Position numbers and translations under genes: made by a program. Under the pieces are notes generated by a model. That model saw only the letters and a list, made by a program, of their open reading frames with translations. It searched no databases and was not told the DNA's origin. From the NCBI GenBank assembly GCA_002293365.1, contig DBDD01000323.1, positions 9,158-14,727 on the forward strand: 5,570 bases of DNA, given 5' to 3'. The DNA is from Christensenella sp. UBA941 (lineage in GTDB: Bacteria; Bacillota; Clostridia; Christensenellales; UBA941). Each line of letters starts with the position of its first letter. Within the stretch, counting starts at the first letter, position 1. Positions 5,370 through 5,570 of the stretch are shown here, piece by piece.

Positions 5370-5570
5370 ATGGCCCCAATTCTTGATATACGCAATGTCT
5401 CAAAGCAATATGGCGACGGCGATAATGCCGTTCTCGCTCTTAAAGACGTAAATTTTTCGATTACTCAAGGAGAGTTTACGGGCGTAATGGGTTCGTCTGG
5501 CAGCGGCAAGTCTACTCTGCTTAACGTCATCGCAACCATTGACAAGGCGACGGGCGGTTATGTATTCCTT
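5370..5570 (+). CDS. ABC transporter ATP-binding protein, BceA/MacB-like, 3' end outside window
   Basis: Only the first 67 codons are present; the frame is open to the last base. They show an A-loop tyrosine (Y14, in VSKQYGDG), the typical VLALKDVNFSI strand (21-31) and Walker A GSSGSGKST (41-49). The LLNVIATIDKATGG segment (50-63) is closest in style to BceA/YxdL-type ATPases of antimicrobial-peptide resistance or sensing transporters, whereas LolD and MacB usually have LIGGLD there. By family precedent the protein would be cytoplasmic, pair with an FtsX-domain permease encoded just downstream, and use ATP to free peptides from the membrane or export them. Walker B, the signature motif and the permease are outside the window, so substrate and exact subfamily stay open. 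GAGGA at 5356-5360, nine bases before the ATG, supports the start; the ATG at 5360 is out of frame. Confidence 0.9.
   Translation, partial: MAPILDIRNVSKQYGDGDNAVLALKDVNFSITQGEFTGVMGSSGSGKSTLLNVIATIDKATGGYVFL

Overview
The window looks like a chromosomal segment from an uncultured or poorly characterised member of the Clostridia (Bacillota), possibly an Oscillospirales-like gut lineage. This is inferred from the der-plsY gene pair, good Shine-Dalgarno sites, GTAGGGRCG-type palindromic repeats between genes, a DUF6034-like fragment and the start of a BceA-like ABC transporter gene. No RNA gene, CRISPR array, transposase or phage gene is visible. All genes and gene remnants I can support lie on the + strand.

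Bases 1-1853 are conserved housekeeping DNA: the ribosome-assembly GTPase Der (its start lies before the window), then PlsY, the membrane acyltransferase that makes lysophosphatidic acid. They are 11 bp apart and probably co-transcribed. Bases 1854-2013 hold three REP-like palindromes. Two are inverted copies whose only two differences compensate each other within the stem. Then comes an intact 2-isopropylmalate synthase gene (leuA, 2014-3546), the committed step of leucine synthesis, with a strong ribosome binding site and no visible leader or T-box.

Bases 3547-5369 are different: lower in G+C in places and full of broken or very short reading frames. A family 2 glycosyltransferase gene (3616-4621) is split by one extra base in a run of seven G. 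It is followed by about 190 bp with no intact gene, a C-terminal fragment resembling DUF6034 lipoproteins (4812-5228), and a 22-codon ORF with a near-perfect ribosome binding site. This reads as a decaying accessory region for surface glycan and envelope functions. From 5370 to the end is the first 67 codons of an ABC-transporter ATPase resembling the BceA/MacB antimicrobial-peptide exporters.

I do not see a convincing undescribed multigene system. The observations most worth a second look are the covarying palindromes upstream of leuA, the G7 frameshift in the glycosyltransferase, and the short, well-initiated ORF ahead of the ABC transporter.
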